Source of the DNA: Erythrobacter sp. | GTDB lineage: Bacteria; Pseudomonadota; Alphaproteobacteria; Sphingomonadales; Sphingomonadaceae | Direction of reading: 5' to 3' | DNA length: 32,220 nt | Assembly: GCA_013822695.1 (NCBI GenBank) | Contig: PNKW01000033.1 | Coordinates: 1-32,220 of the forward strand | Shown here: piece after piece, positions 1 to 9,179 of the stretch | How positions within the stretch are numbered: position 1 is the stretch's first letter | How the letters are laid out: every line of letters starts with the position of its first letter | The notes under the pieces: generated by a model | The model's database searches: none | The model's input: the letters and a program-made list of their open reading frames with translations, nothing else | What the model was told of the DNA's origin: nothing | Position numbers and translations under genes: made by a program

Positions 1-233
1 GCATTCCGACCCCGCTGTTCGGAGGGGCGATCGAGGTTGTGCCCTTCATCGATGGGGGCTCAGTCGCGCGCGGATCAACGCCTGACTTCGACGAGATCCG
101 CTTCGGTGCAGGCATTGGCATCCGCTACAAGACGACTTTCGGCCCGATCCGCGTCGATGTCGCCGCCCCGCTCAACCCGACCGAATTCGATAGCCCGGTG
201 GTGGTCTATGTCAGCCTGGGGCAGGCGTTCTGA
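1..233 (+). CDS. tamA: TamA outer-membrane assembly factor, C-terminal end (partial)
   Basis: This is the last 76 or so residues of a BamA/Omp85-family beta-barrel, read in the frame starting at base 3 and cut by the window start. Visible features are the GGSVARG stretch, the GAGIGIRYKTTFGPIRVDVA segment typical of the last strands of TamA/BamA barrels (bacterial surface antigen domain), and a terminal phenylalanine (SLGQAF), the usual outer-membrane targeting end. Its stop overlaps the start of the next gene (TGATG at 231-235), and that gene is TamB, the inner-membrane partner of TamA, so translation is probably coupled. TamA sits in the outer membrane and works with TamB in envelope protein and lipid transport. 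The TamA call rather than BamA rests mainly on the tamB neighbour. Confidence 0.85.
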   Translation, partial: IPTPLFGGAIEVVPFIDGGSVARGSTPDFDEIRFGAGIGIRYKTTFGPIRVDVAAPLNPTEFDSPVVVYVSLGQAF

Positions 234-3200
234 TGGCGGACGCGGTGGAGAACGGCGCAGCGACGCCGCCGCGCAAGACATCGCGGGGTCAACGCTGGGG
301 CAAGCGCGCGGGCTGGGCGCTGGGGCTGCTGCTCGCACCCTTCCTGCTGGCCGCGCTGGTTCTCGCCACCCCGATCGGCAAGCGTTTCATCGCCGACCAG
401 ATCGCGGCGGCCGCGCCCGCTTCGGGCCTGAGGTTCACCGTCGGGCGGATCGAGGGCGATATCTACGGGCAGGCGCTGCTGCGACAGGTGACGGTCAGCG
501 ACCCCAAGGGTGCCTTCCTCACCATCCCTGAGGTGCGGCTCGACTGGCGGCCGCTGAACTGGCTGTGGAGCGGGCTCGATATTCGCGAGGTCACGGCAAA
601 GCGCGGAAGGCTCGCGCGGCTGCCCGAATTGCTCCCCGGCGATCCCGATGCGCCGCTGCTCCCCGATTTCGACATCCGGGTGGACAAGCTGGTGATCGAG
701 GACCTGACCATCGCTAGGGGCCTCGCCACGGCGCGCGACGAGCGGGCGAACCTCACCGCCAAGGTCGATATCCGCGAGGGCCGCGCGCTGATCGATGCAA
801 ACGCGCGGCTGGGTGCGCGCGACCGCTTCGCGCTGCTGCTCGATGCCGAGCCCGATGGCGACAGGTTCGAGCTTTCAGGCAATGCGCTCGCCCCGGCCGG
901 CGGGGTGCTGGCGGGGCTGGCTCGGCTTGATCGGGGCTATTCTGCGCGGATCGTCGGCGACGGCACGTGGAAGCGCTGGCGCGGCGCGGCGGTGGCGCGC
1001 GCGATTGGTGCCACCGACACCGCCCGCGAGCGACCCGTCGCCGCCTTCCGCATCACCAATGACGCGGGCCGCTACGGCGTGCTGGGTGAGTGGCGCAGCC
1101 GCTTTGGGGCCGAGACCCTGATCGGCCGCGCGCTGGGCGAGACCACCGCGCTCGCGGCCAGTTTCACGCTGGCCGACAGCGTGATCGAGGGCCGCGCCGC
1201 CGCGGTCTCCGACGGTCTCGATGCGCGGGTCAGCGGCGGGGCCGACCTTGCCGACAAGGTGGTGGATGGCGCAAGGGTGCGCCTCGCGCTGCGCAACCCC
1301 GATCTGTTCGGACAGAACCTCCGGATCGAGGGCGGCATGCTCGTCGCAAGTCTGACGGGGGCGTTCGACGATCTCGGCATCAAGCACGAGATCGCTGTCG
1401 CCCGGCTGGTGTCCTCGGGCGTGACGGCGACGGGCCTTGCACAGGAGGGCAGCGCGCGGCTCGAGGGATCGGTGTTGAGCCTGCCGCTGGCGCTTACTGC
1501 CGAGCGCTTGACGACCGGTATTGCCCAGGCCGATCCGCGGCTGGTGAAGGGGCGGGCGAGCGGTCTTCTGACCTACGACTTCGCCAAAGGCGCGCTGGCC
1601 GCCGAGCGTACCGACATCACCTTCCCGGGCCTCGACGCGCAGCTCTCGCTTGCAGGGGATATCCCCGCAGGCGCCTATGCCATCGCCGGGCCGGTGAACG
1701 CACAGCGCCTGAGAGTTGAAGGGGCGGGTGAGGTGACCGCCAATGCCAAGATCCTCGCCAAGTTCGGCCCCGCCGTGCCGTGGAGCCTGCGCGCCAATCT
1801 CGCCGGCGTTTTGAGCCGCATCGGCAATGCCACGATCGTCAACCTCGCGGGCGAGCAGGTGCGCTTCAAGGGCGAGCTTGGCATGGGGGCGGGCCAGCCG
1901 ATCATCTTCCGCAACACCACTGTCACGGCCCCGCGCCTCACCGCCACGCTCGACAGCAAGGTGGTGGCCGGTGGCGGCGTGACGCGCACGGTGCTCGCAG
2001 GGCAGGGGCAGCAGGCGCAATATGGGCCGTTCCGCTTCGATGCCGAGATCGCAGGCGATGGCCCGCGCGCCGTGCTGGTGCTCGCCGATCCCTACCCGGC
2101 GGCGGGCCTCAAGGATGTCCGCATCGCGCTCGCACCGAGCGGGGAGGGCTTCGGGCTGGATGTCGCGGGGCAGTCGACGCTCGGCGAATTCGACGGCGCG
2201 CTCGCGCTGTTCCTGCCCGAAAACGCGCCAACGCGGATCGCGATCAACCGGCTCAACGTCTACCGCACCAACGTGACGGGCGAGGTCGTGCTGCTCGACG
2301 AAGGCGTCTCGGGCGATCTCAGGCTGGCGGGCGGCGGGGTGAACGGCACGCTGGCCTTCCGGCCCCAAGGGCAGGGCGCAATCGGCTTTGCGGTCGATCT
2401 TGCCGTGCGCAATGCGAGCTTTGGCGGGGCGACGCCGATCACCATCGCACGCGCCGATATCGACGCGACCGGCCGCCTTGCCGATGGCCGTGCGTCTGTC
2501 GATGCCGACATCGCTGCAGGCGGCTTCGAATATGGCGGGCTCTACCTTGCCAATCTCACCGCCAAGGCGGCGATTGCCGGCGGGCGCGGCAAGGTGACGG
2601 GCCAAATCTCGGGCAAGCGCGCGGATCGCTTCGCGCTCAATTTTGACGCCAACGTGGCCCCGGGCCGGATCGCTGCCGCGGCGCGCGGGCAATATGGCAA
2701 TGCCGAAATCACCATGCCGCGCCGCGCGGTGCTGACGGCACAGGAGGGCGGCTCCGGCTGGAGCCTTGCGCCGACCCAGATCGGTTTCGGCGGCGGCTTC
2801 GCGATTGCCGAGGGCAGTTTCGGCGGCGGCACCACTGCATTGAACTTGCAACTCTCGAAGATGCCGCTCCGGCTGCTCGATCTGGCGGGCGCGGACCTCG
2901 GGCTGGGCGGGCGGCTGACCGGGATCATCGACTACCGCCAGACGGGGCGCGAACCGCCGACAGCCCGCGCGCGGGGGCGGATCGAGCGTTTCAGCCGGGC
3001 GGGGCTGGTGCTCTCGTCCAAGCCCGTGGGCGTGCTCGCCGTGGTCGACCTTCGCGCCGACCGCCTGACCGCCGCCGCGCGACTGTTCGAGGGCGAAGAG
3101 CGGCGCGGCGACGTCTCGCTTGCAGTCCTCGGCCTTGCCCCCGATGGCGCGCTCGGCGACCGGGTGATCCGCGGACGGCTCGGCGCGCGGCTGGTGTTCG

Positions 3201-4474
3201 ACGGGGCGGCCGAGACCCTGTGGCGCCTCGCCGCGGTCGAGGCCTTCGACCTTGCCGGCCCGGTGCGGATCGATGCGCGCGCAACCGGAACGCTCGCCGA
3301 CCCGCGCATCACCGGCAATCTTGCGAGCGATGACCTGACGGTGCAGAGCGCGCTCACCGGTACCCGCATCACTGCGGTCAAGGCGCGCGGGCGGTTCGCC
3401 GGATCGCGGCTCGAACTGGCGAGCTTTGCAGGGCAGACGGGCGGCGGCGGCACGGTCAGCGGTAGCGGCACGGTCGACCTTGCGCAGATAAGCCGCGCGC
3501 GCGGGCCCACGCTCGATTTGCGCGCTGCGGTGAAGGGCGCGCGGCTGCTCGATGCCAATGGCCTTGCGGCGACCATCACCGGCCCCTTGCGGATCGTCTC
3601 GAACGGCATCGGCGGCACCATCGCGGGCCGCGTGACAGTCGACCGCGCGCGCTGGGCACTGGGCAACGCCGCCGAGGATCGCGCCCTGCCGCGCATCGCC
3701 ACGCGCGAGATCAATGGCGAGGACGGGCGCGCACGGGCGCAGGCTTCGGGCCGCGATGCGAGCTGGCGCTATCTCGTCAACGCCTCGGCCCCGAACCGCG
3801 TGGCAGTCGAGGGCCTCGGGTTGGAGAGTGAATGGGGGATCGACATCGCGCTGCGCGGCACGGTCACAGACCCGCGCATCGGCGGCACCGCGCGGCTGGT
3901 GCGCGGCGACTACACCTTCGCGGGCACCCGCTTCGATCTCACGCGCGGGCGGATCCTGTTCGACGCGAACGAGGCGATCAACCCGCGGCTCGATATCCTC
4001 GCCGAGACCGCCCGGAACGGCACCAATGTCGATATCGCGATCACCGGCAATGCCCAGGCACCGAGCATCGCCTTCTCGAGCGATCCCTCTTTGCCCGAGG
4101 AGGAGATCCTTGCGCGGCTGCTGTTCGGCGGGTCGGTCACGTCGCTCTCGGCGACCGATGCGGTGCAGCTGGCGGCGGCGCTGGCGGCGCTGCAGGGCGG
4201 GGGCGGGGGCCTCGATCCGATAGGGAGCCTGCGGCGCACGATCGGGCTCGACCAGCTGCGCATCGTCAGCGCCGACCCGCTGACCGGGCGGCAGACGGGG
4301 ATCGCGATCGGCAAGAACATCACCCGGCAGATCTATGTCGAGCTGGTCACCGATGGACGCGGCTACAGCGCCACCCAGATCGAATACCGCATCACCAGCT
4401 GGCTGGCGCTACTCGGCACGGTGTCGACCATCAGGCGCGATTCGGTGCTGGTGCAGGTGAGTAGGGATTATTGA
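233..4474 (+). CDS. tamB: TamB, translocation and assembly module inner-membrane component (DUF490)
   Basis: A 1413-residue protein with a single N-terminal membrane anchor (about residues 28-46, preceded by RGQRWGKR), a very long periplasmic body of beta-rich, glycine- and alanine-rich repeats, and a C-terminal DUF490/TamB domain (about 1060-1413) containing GTVTDPRIGGTARLVRG, DLTRGRILFD and the closing segment SVLVQVSRDY. This size and architecture match AsmA-like TamB proteins, which form a long hydrophobic groove bridging inner and outer membranes. TamB partners with the barrel protein TamA, whose gene ends one base into this start. In the Tam complex it assists assembly of some outer-membrane proteins, and family members also carry phospholipids between membranes. 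The start at 233 is fixed by the TGATG overlap. Downstream comes a run of GC-rich hairpins and a convergent gene. Confidence 0.93.
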   Translation: MADAVENGAATPPRKTSRGQRWGKRAGWALGLLLAPFLLAALVLATPIGKRFIADQIAAAAPASGLRFTVGRIEGDIYGQALLRQVTVSDPKGAFLTIPEVRLDWRPLNWLWSGLDIREVTAKRGRLARLPELLPGDPDAPLLPDFDIRVDKLVIEDLTIARGLATARDERANLTAKVDIREGRALIDANARLGARDRFALLLDAEPDGDRFELSGNALAPAGGVLAGLARLDRGYSARIVGDGTWKRWRGAAVARAIGATDTARERPVAAFRITNDAGRYGVLGEWRSRFGAETLIGRALGETTALAASFTLADSVIEGRAAAVSDGLDARVSGGADLADKVVDGARVRLALRNPDLFGQNLRIEGGMLVASLTGAFDDLGIKHEIAVARLVSSGVTATGLAQEGSARLEGSVLSLPLALTAERLTTGIAQADPRLVKGRASGLLTYDFAKGALAAERTDITFPGLDAQLSLAGDIPAGAYAIAGPVNAQRLRVEGAGEVTANAKILAKFGPAVPWSLRANLAGVLSRIGNATIVNLAGEQVRFKGELGMGAGQPIIFRNTTVTAPRLTATLDSKVVAGGGVTRTVLAGQGQQAQYGPFRFDAEIAGDGPRAVLVLADPYPAAGLKDVRIALAPSGEGFGLDVAGQSTLGEFDGALALFLPENAPTRIAINRLNVYRTNVTGEVVLLDEGVSGDLRLAGGGVNGTLAFRPQGQGAIGFAVDLAVRNASFGGATPITIARADIDATGRLADGRASVDADIAAGGFEYGGLYLANLTAKAAIAGGRGKVTGQISGKRADRFALNFDANVAPGRIAAAARGQYGNAEITMPRRAVLTAQEGGSGWSLAPTQIGFGGGFAIAEGSFGGGTTALNLQLSKMPLRLLDLAGADLGLGGRLTGIIDYRQTGREPPTARARGRIERFSRAGLVLSSKPVGVLAVVDLRADRLTAAARLFEGEERRGDVSLAVLGLAPDGALGDRVIRGRLGARLVFDGAAETLWRLAAVEAFDLAGPVRIDARATGTLADPRITGNLASDDLTVQSALTGTRITAVKARGRFAGSRLELASFAGQTGGGGTVSGSGTVDLAQISRARGPTLDLRAAVKGARLLDANGLAATITGPLRIVSNGIGGTIAGRVTVDRARWALGNAAEDRALPRIATREINGEDGRARAQASGRDASWRYLVNASAPNRVAVEGLGLESEWGIDIALRGTVTDPRIGGTARLVRGDYTFAGTRFDLTRGRILFDANEAINPRLDILAETARNGTNVDIAITGNAQAPSIAFSSDPSLPEEEILARLLFGGSVTSLSATDAVQLAAALAALQGGGGGLDPIGSLRRTIGLDQLRIVSADPLTGRQTGIAIGKNITRQIYVELVTDGRGYSATQIEYRITSWLALLGTVSTIRRDSVLVQVSRDY

Positions 4475-4549
4475 GGAGTCTTTGTTTCCGTACGCCTCCG
4501 GCGCGCGAAATCCTCGCTCACACGGCCTGACGGCCGCATCGCTGCGGGC

Positions 4550-4581
4550 GGCCGTTCGGCCTTGCGGCGGCTGCGCCGCCG
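4550..4581. terminator. GC-rich tandem hairpins between convergent genes
   Basis: Two adjacent inverted repeats lie between tamB and the convergent lysozyme gene. One is GGCCG-TT-CGGCC at 4550-4561. The other is CGGCGGC-TGC-GCCGCCG at 4565-4581. There is no T-run, so they are not classical intrinsic terminators, but they are placed where a barrier between convergent transcripts would be expected. The function is inferred from position only. Confidence 0.35.
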
Positions 4582-4591
4582 ATGGACCGCG

Positions 4592-5158
4592 CTAGCCACT
4601 ATCGCTGGTATAGAGTTCCGCCTCCGCTGCGCGGCGGCGCACGAGGCCCTGCAAGATCCGCCCACCCGCGCGCGTCCAGCGCGAGAATTCGTGCGCGGCG
4701 CCGGCATAGTCGCCCGCGACGTGCTTCTTTGTCAGTGTCGCAGTGCGGATCGCGCCGGTGTTGTAGTGAAAGCTCACCATCGCATCGAACTGGCTCTGCG
4801 TCGTCGGTGCGGAGCCGATTGCGGCGGCAACATCGGCGGCGTAGCGGAGGAGATCGGCGGCGAGGCGAGCATCGCACTGCGCCTGCGTCCAGCGCGTGCC
4901 GGGGCCGATGGCTGCGCCATTGAAATCGTCGCGCCCGGTCGCGCCCCAGCCGATGGTCCAGGGCTCGCCCCCCGTGCCCGGATCGGGATAGGCCTCGACC
5001 GTGCCGTCCCCGCGCAGCCGCGCGCAACCCTCGAACCGCTTGATCAGCGCAATCCCCGCCGCGCCGATGTGGCGGGTGGAGGACGCGCGCGGATGGGCGG
5101 GCAGCGAAGCAAGCCGCCGCAGATAGGCCAGCAGCTTGGTCGAATGCGGGGTGGACAT
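4592..5158 (-). CDS. Phage-type lysozyme, glycoside hydrolase family 24
   Basis: A 188-residue T4-type lysozyme (muramidase), which hydrolyses the MurNAc-GlcNAc bond of peptidoglycan. The catalytic signature is visible: Glu43 in KRFEGC, Asp59 in AYPDP and Thr68 in WTIGWG, corresponding to the Glu-Asp-Thr triad of T4 lysozyme (Glu11, Asp20, Thr26). FDAMVSFHYNTGA further on is the conserved helical-lobe motif. The first 30 residues (LLAYLRRLASLPAHPRASSTRH) are an extension without an obvious signal peptide. The start is well supported by AGGAGG five bases before ATG. No holin, spanin or other phage gene adjoins it, so it may be a domesticated endolysin or a remnant. How it would reach peptidoglycan is not evident from the sequence. 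Confidence 0.85.
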   Translation of the reverse strand: MSTPHSTKLLAYLRRLASLPAHPRASSTRHIGAAGIALIKRFEGCARLRGDGTVEAYPDPGTGGEPWTIGWGATGRDDFNGAAIGPGTRWTQAQCDARLAADLLRYAADVAAAIGSAPTTQSQFDAMVSFHYNTGAIRTATLTKKHVAGDYAGAAHEFSRWTRAGGRILQGLVRRRAAEAELYTSDSG

Positions 5159-5279
5159 GGGGGCCTCCTGTGATGCGTGAGGCTCAGCGATTCAGCACGT
5201 TTTGCGCGAGTAGGAAAATGATTTCCTGCCGCCGCGTGTGCAAACAGGCTGATGCGGGTGCTCTTTATCGTCGCTGGTC

Positions 5280-5507
5280 TTGCTGTGGGGTGTGGGACTG
5301 ATCGGCCTCGCGACGGCGGCGCCCGACGGCCTGCTGCCGCAGGCGGTCGCGCATGCGCCCCGTGCAGGCGTTTCCACCCTGCTGAAACAGGCTCAAGGCT
5401 ATGCCGTACCGCCTGCACCGCTCGATCTGCTGACCTTGTTCCATGTGCTGGTGCTGCTGGCGAGCTTCATCGCCACCGGGCGGCGCGGGATGCTGGCGCC
5501 GCGCTGA
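5280..5507 (+). CDS. Small hypothetical membrane protein
   Basis: A 75-residue reading frame with strongly GC-biased third positions, as in its neighbours, which supports real coding. It has an N-terminal hydrophobic stretch ending in LATAAPDG (signal peptide or first membrane helix) and a second one near the C-terminus (LLTLFHVLVLLASFIATG). No family is recognised. The start is unsure: the frame is open from 5253 and has only TTG (5280) or CTG (5274) as candidate starts. An ATG at 5252 in a different frame begins with a signal-like MRVLFIVAGLAV, so either a non-ATG start or a frameshift near 5280 is possible. It lies just upstream of a bidirectional terminator. Confidence 0.5.
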   Translation: MLWGVGLIGLATAAPDGLLPQAVAHAPRAGVSTLLKQAQGYAVPPAPLDLLTLFHVLVLLASFIATGRRGMLAPR

Positions 5508-5524
5508 GCGTCACACAGCTGGCC

Positions 5525-5567
5525 AAAGAAAAGGGGCGCCCGCCGGATGGCAGGCGCCCCCTTTTTT
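5525..5567. terminator. Bidirectional rho-independent terminator
   Basis: A 12-bp stem (5533-5544 with 5549-5560, loop GGAT, one C/A mismatch that becomes a G-U pair in the minus-strand transcript) is followed by C and six T (5561-5567) on the plus strand. On the minus strand it is followed by TTTTCTTT (complement of 5525-5532). It therefore can end both the small plus-strand gene and the minus-strand autotransporter that converge here. Confidence 0.85.
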
Positions 5568-5584
5568 GTGACCGGAGCCGCTGA

Positions 5585-8500
5585 TCAGAAGCGATAGGTC
5601 GCGGTGCCGCGGATCACCTGGGCGTTGGCATCGCTGCGGGCGATGGTCGAATCGAACGCCGCGCCGAACTGGAACGGCCCGCTGCCGATCGTGGCGCTCA
5701 CGCCCACTTCACCCCAGGTGCGATCGTTCGTGCCCAGCGCGAAGGCCGTGCCCGCCCCGGTGCCGGCAACGAAGTTGGCCCCCAGCACGCTCGGCCCCTG
5801 CTCGAGCTCGCGCACGATCTGGGCGTTGGCGTTGAAGGTCACCGACTTGCCCTGCTTCTCCCAGTCGAACCCGCCGCGCAGCTGCGCGCTCTGGTAGGTT
5901 TCGCGGTCGAAGCTGAGCGCCAGCGTGCCGCCGCTTTCCTGCGTGCGGTCGAAATCGATGCTCGCATAGCGCGCTTCGACCCCCGGCGAGATCGTGCCCA
6001 GCGAGGTTTCGAGGTCGTAGGACACGCCGAGCGCCGCGCTGAACAGCAGGTTGTCCGAGGCCGACTCGAGGGTCTGCGGGGTGCTGAGCAAGCTCACTCT
6101 CCGCGTCGTGTCGAAGCCGATGCTGGCGAGCGTGACCTGACCGTCGACCGTCACCCCGCTGGCGAAGTCCTGCCGCATGTAGAGCGAGACACCATAGGTT
6201 TCGTTCTGCACCTGCTGCCCGAACGGCACGTCGGCGTCGATCGAGCTGTATTGGCCCGCGAGGCCGACCATGGTGTTGTCGCCGAGGAAGAACTCGATCC
6301 CGCCCGACAGATACCAGCCCGAATACTCGGTCGGGTCGGCGATGAACTGCCCGCCGGTCTCGGTGCCGGCGGTGGTGCCCGGAAGCGAGACCGCGTCACC
6401 GATGACGTAACCGCCCGAGAGGAACACCGCGACATTGTCCGGCAGATCCGCTTCGCGAATCTCGGTCTCGCCTTCCTGCGCACCGAGCAGCCCGCCGCTG
6501 AGCGGCTGCGCACCCGGCGCAAGGCCGGCCTGCGCCAGATCGAGGGGACGGCCGGTGACGGCGATCTTGCCGCCCGCGCTGTCGCGGTTCGATTCGCGCA
6601 GGCGCGCATCGTTGAGGTTCTGGATCAGGTTGATCGTCTGCGCCGAGAGCGAACGCACCGCCTGTTCGTTGACCGGCGCGAGCTGCTGGAAGGTGCTGCG
6701 GATCGTGTCGGTCGAGGCGAAGTCGAGCGCGAAGAGCGTGCTCAGCGCGCCGTTTCCGCGGTTCTGGTCGAACAGCTGGGCATAGGCCACCTGCACCGGA
6801 TCGTCGGCGTTGATCACGGATGCATAGCTGGCGGCTTCAATCTCGAGCAGGACGGCGTTTGCCTCATAGATGAAGTTCTGGCTCAGGATCGCCGAGATGT
6901 TGCGCTCGGTGAAAGTGCCCGTCACGCCCTCTGCGGCAGTGAGAATGGTGAAGCGCTGGCCCTGGCCATTGACCTGCTGGGTCACGCCGGTGCCGATGTT
7001 GACGATACCGCCGATGCTGGCTTCACCGGTGACCGCGAGACGGTCGGACATGGCGCCGGTGCCGACATCGACCAGGAAGGTCGTGCCCGAGGACATCACC
7101 AGATTGCCGTCGATCGTCAGGGTGCCGGTGGTGCCCATGGTCCCGGGCGAGAACACCCCGGTGACGCTGGTCAGGAACGGCGCGGTGACCGTGCCGGTGC
7201 CGGCGAGCATCCCGGCGAACAGCGTGTAGTCGCCGACCGAGGTGACGCTTCCGTTGACGTTCACGATGCCGCCGAACTGGTTGATGTCGATCAGCGAGGT
7301 GAGATCGCCCGCGGCGGCGACGGTGAGGCCGGCCGCATTGCGCACAGTCAGCCGATCGATGGTCACCGCGCTGCTCAGCGTGGTGGTGCCGGTCTGGCTG
7401 AGGGTGACGTCGAAGAAGCGCGGATCGACGCGGGTCGTATCGGTCGTAACGGCATCGATATTGTTGGCGATGAAGCCGGTCGCACCCGGCAGGCCGTTGG
7501 CGAGAGTCGGGGCGGGCAGGGCCGGTTCGTTAACCCCCTGCGCCTGCACTTCGGTTTCGAGATCGGCGCGGCCATTGATCGCGACGGTTTCGGTCTCGAG
7601 ATCGGCCGTTCCGATGATCGCGGCAACTTCGGTGCCGAGCGAGGCGCGACCGCTGATCGCCGTGACGTCCGAAGCGGCGAGCAGTTCGCCTGCGCCGGAG
7701 GTCGCCGCTGTTTCCGTGGTGGCGCCGCCCGTGATCGCGTCAAGTGAAACGCGCTCGCGGCCATTGGTGACGTCGGCCGCGGTCGGCTGCGTCGGGCTGG
7801 TGTCGATGAAATCGCCGGTTGCGGTGTCGACGCAGCCGTCACCGGGCACTTCGAACTCGACGCAGATCTGCCCGAAATCGCCGTCCCGGCCGTCAGGGCC
7901 GAGCTCGGGGGTGGTCGGCAGCCCGTTCACCACCTGGCCCTGCGCATTGATCACGCGGTAGGCGGGATCGAGCAGCGTCACCCAGCGGCTGGCGTCTTCC
8001 CAGTTGCCGTTGCCCGCAACCGTGCCGACATAGCGGTAGGGGTTGGTGGCGGTGACATACTGCCAGTAGAGCGAGAGCGGCTGATAGAAGCTGGTGGTGC
8101 CGATCGAGCTGAACGGCTGACCGCCGAAGAAGCGCGAACCGCCCGACAGCACGCCGATCACGAGGTCTTCGTTCGACAGGGTGTTATTGGCCGCATCGAG
8201 GATCAGCGGGCCGCCCGAATCCCCGCCCGCGGTGGTGCCTTCGTTGGGCAGCGCGTCATCGCGGTGGACGTTAATGTCGCGGAACGGCACGCGGTCCTGC
8301 GAATCGAAATCGAGCTGATAGAGGTTGTTCGGGAAGGTATCCGGCCCCGGACCGAACAGGACATTGTCCTGATCGTCGAGCGAGAAGAAGCCACCGAGCA
8401 GGTTTTCGGCTGCACGGCGACGGAAGTCGATGCCTTCAACCGGGCCCTGCGCTGCATTGCCGGTGCCGCCGTAGCCGACGATGTTGACGTGATAGCCGGT

Positions 8501-9049
8501 GCCGCGAACCGGATCGATCGTCTCAGGCGCGGGCAGGGTGCTGAACAGTAGCGCCCAGGTCGGGATGCCGGCAGCAGGGGTGTCGAGCGCGGCGAGCGCG
8601 ATGTCTGCCTGAATAAAGCCAAGGCCGGCCGCGTCCTGCAGCGAGCGCTGGTCGTAGAAAATGCGGCTGATGTTGAACACTGCCAGATTCGGGTTGCTGG
8701 CAAAGTTGTTGGCGAACCAGCTCTGGAAGCCGGGCAGCGCATCGACATTGAACGAGAATGCGGCCGGAATATTATCGGCGTTATAGTCGGTTTCCGGACG
8801 ATCATTCACGCAGTGCGCAGCGAAGATCACGGTGCGCGGGTTGATCAGCGTGCCGGTGCAAACGAAGCCGTCAGCGCGGAAGAACTGGCCGACACCGCGA
8901 AACTCATCCTCGGTATCCACGATGGCTTCGGAGTTGGTCGTTTCGTTCGGAACGATGGCGTGGGCCGGAGCGGCCGCAGCAGCGATCGCAAGAGCGGTGA
9001 GGGCCGTGCCCGCCAGGTACTGGCGGCGCGGTGCGGACAACGTCTTCAT
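5585..9049 (-). CDS. Trypsin-like serine protease autotransporter (S1 passenger, beta-barrel C-terminus)
   Basis: A 1154-residue secreted protein. Residues 1-31 form a signal peptide (MKTLSAPRR, then an Ala-rich core ending AHA). Residues 45-330 are a chymotrypsin-fold (S1) protease with the triad His79 (FAAHC), Asp149 (QADIALA) and Ser278 (GGDSGGP). Next come an Asp/Gly/Thr-rich linker with 13-residue tandem repeats (464-502), a beta-helical stalk with autotransporter repeats (GTGTVTAPFLTSVTGVFSPG) and a C-terminal autotransporter barrel of about 270 residues ending in TATYRF. This is type Va secretion: the barrel inserts in the outer membrane and the protease is displayed or released. The start was set at 9049 because the signal peptide begins there and GGAGAG lies just upstream. 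The longer open frame to 9223 is Arg-rich and would overlap the next gene. Substrate is unknown. Confidence 0.88.
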   Translation of the reverse strand: MKTLSAPRRQYLAGTALTALAIAAAAAPAHAIVPNETTNSEAIVDTEDEFRGVGQFFRADGFVCTGTLINPRTVIFAAHCVNDRPETDYNADNIPAAFSFNVDALPGFQSWFANNFASNPNLAVFNISRIFYDQRSLQDAAGLGFIQADIALAALDTPAAGIPTWALLFSTLPAPETIDPVRGTGYHVNIVGYGGTGNAAQGPVEGIDFRRRAAENLLGGFFSLDDQDNVLFGPGPDTFPNNLYQLDFDSQDRVPFRDINVHRDDALPNEGTTAGGDSGGPLILDAANNTLSNEDLVIGVLSGGSRFFGGQPFSSIGTTSFYQPLSLYWQYVTATNPYRYVGTVAGNGNWEDASRWVTLLDPAYRVINAQGQVVNGLPTTPELGPDGRDGDFGQICVEFEVPGDGCVDTATGDFIDTSPTQPTAADVTNGRERVSLDAITGGATTETAATSGAGELLAASDVTAISGRASLGTEVAAIIGTADLETETVAINGRADLETEVQAQGVNEPALPAPTLANGLPGATGFIANNIDAVTTDTTRVDPRFFDVTLSQTGTTTLSSAVTIDRLTVRNAAGLTVAAAGDLTSLIDINQFGGIVNVNGSVTSVGDYTLFAGMLAGTGTVTAPFLTSVTGVFSPGTMGTTGTLTIDGNLVMSSGTTFLVDVGTGAMSDRLAVTGEASIGGIVNIGTGVTQQVNGQGQRFTILTAAEGVTGTFTERNISAILSQNFIYEANAVLLEIEAASYASVINADDPVQVAYAQLFDQNRGNGALSTLFALDFASTDTIRSTFQQLAPVNEQAVRSLSAQTINLIQNLNDARLRESNRDSAGGKIAVTGRPLDLAQAGLAPGAQPLSGGLLGAQEGETEIREADLPDNVAVFLSGGYVIGDAVSLPGTTAGTETGGQFIADPTEYSGWYLSGGIEFFLGDNTMVGLAGQYSSIDADVPFGQQVQNETYGVSLYMRQDFASGVTVDGQVTLASIGFDTTRRVSLLSTPQTLESASDNLLFSAALGVSYDLETSLGTISPGVEARYASIDFDRTQESGGTLALSFDRETYQSAQLRGGFDWEKQGKSVTFNANAQIVRELEQGPSVLGANFVAGTGAGTAFALGTNDRTWGEVGVSATIGSGPFQFGAAFDSTIARSDANAQVIRGTATYRF
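7544..7660 (-). repeat. Three tandem 39-bp units encoding 13-residue repeats
   Basis: Inside the autotransporter gene, residues 464-502 are three in-phase 13-residue units: AISGRASLGTEVA, AIIGTADLETETV and AINGRADLETEVQ. The preceding 26 residues (from AITGGATTET at 438) keep the same phase and may be decayed copies. The repeats fall between the protease and the stalk and probably form a flexible or elongated linker. Confidence 0.75.
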
Positions 9050-9179
9050 GATCGTTCTCTCCATTCGGATTCGGTCGCGGGATCGACCGGCTGGTCGCAT
9101 CCTAGGACCGCTTAAGCGCTTCCGACAATTGGGCTTTGCGAGTGTGGCTGCAAATCTATCGTACTGTTGCACAAATGTG

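Noticed and set aside
875..2851. A 658-residue open frame antisense to tamB
   Set aside because: It mirrors the GC-biased codons of tamB, is rich in Arg/His/Ala with no domain, and tamB is clearly the real gene.
4592..5158. Prophage
   Set aside because: Only one phage-type gene is present; flanking genes are ordinary chromosomal ones.
6251..7747. A 498-residue open frame antisense to the autotransporter
   Set aside because: Shadow of the real gene with low-complexity Arg/Asp/Gly content and no recognisable family.
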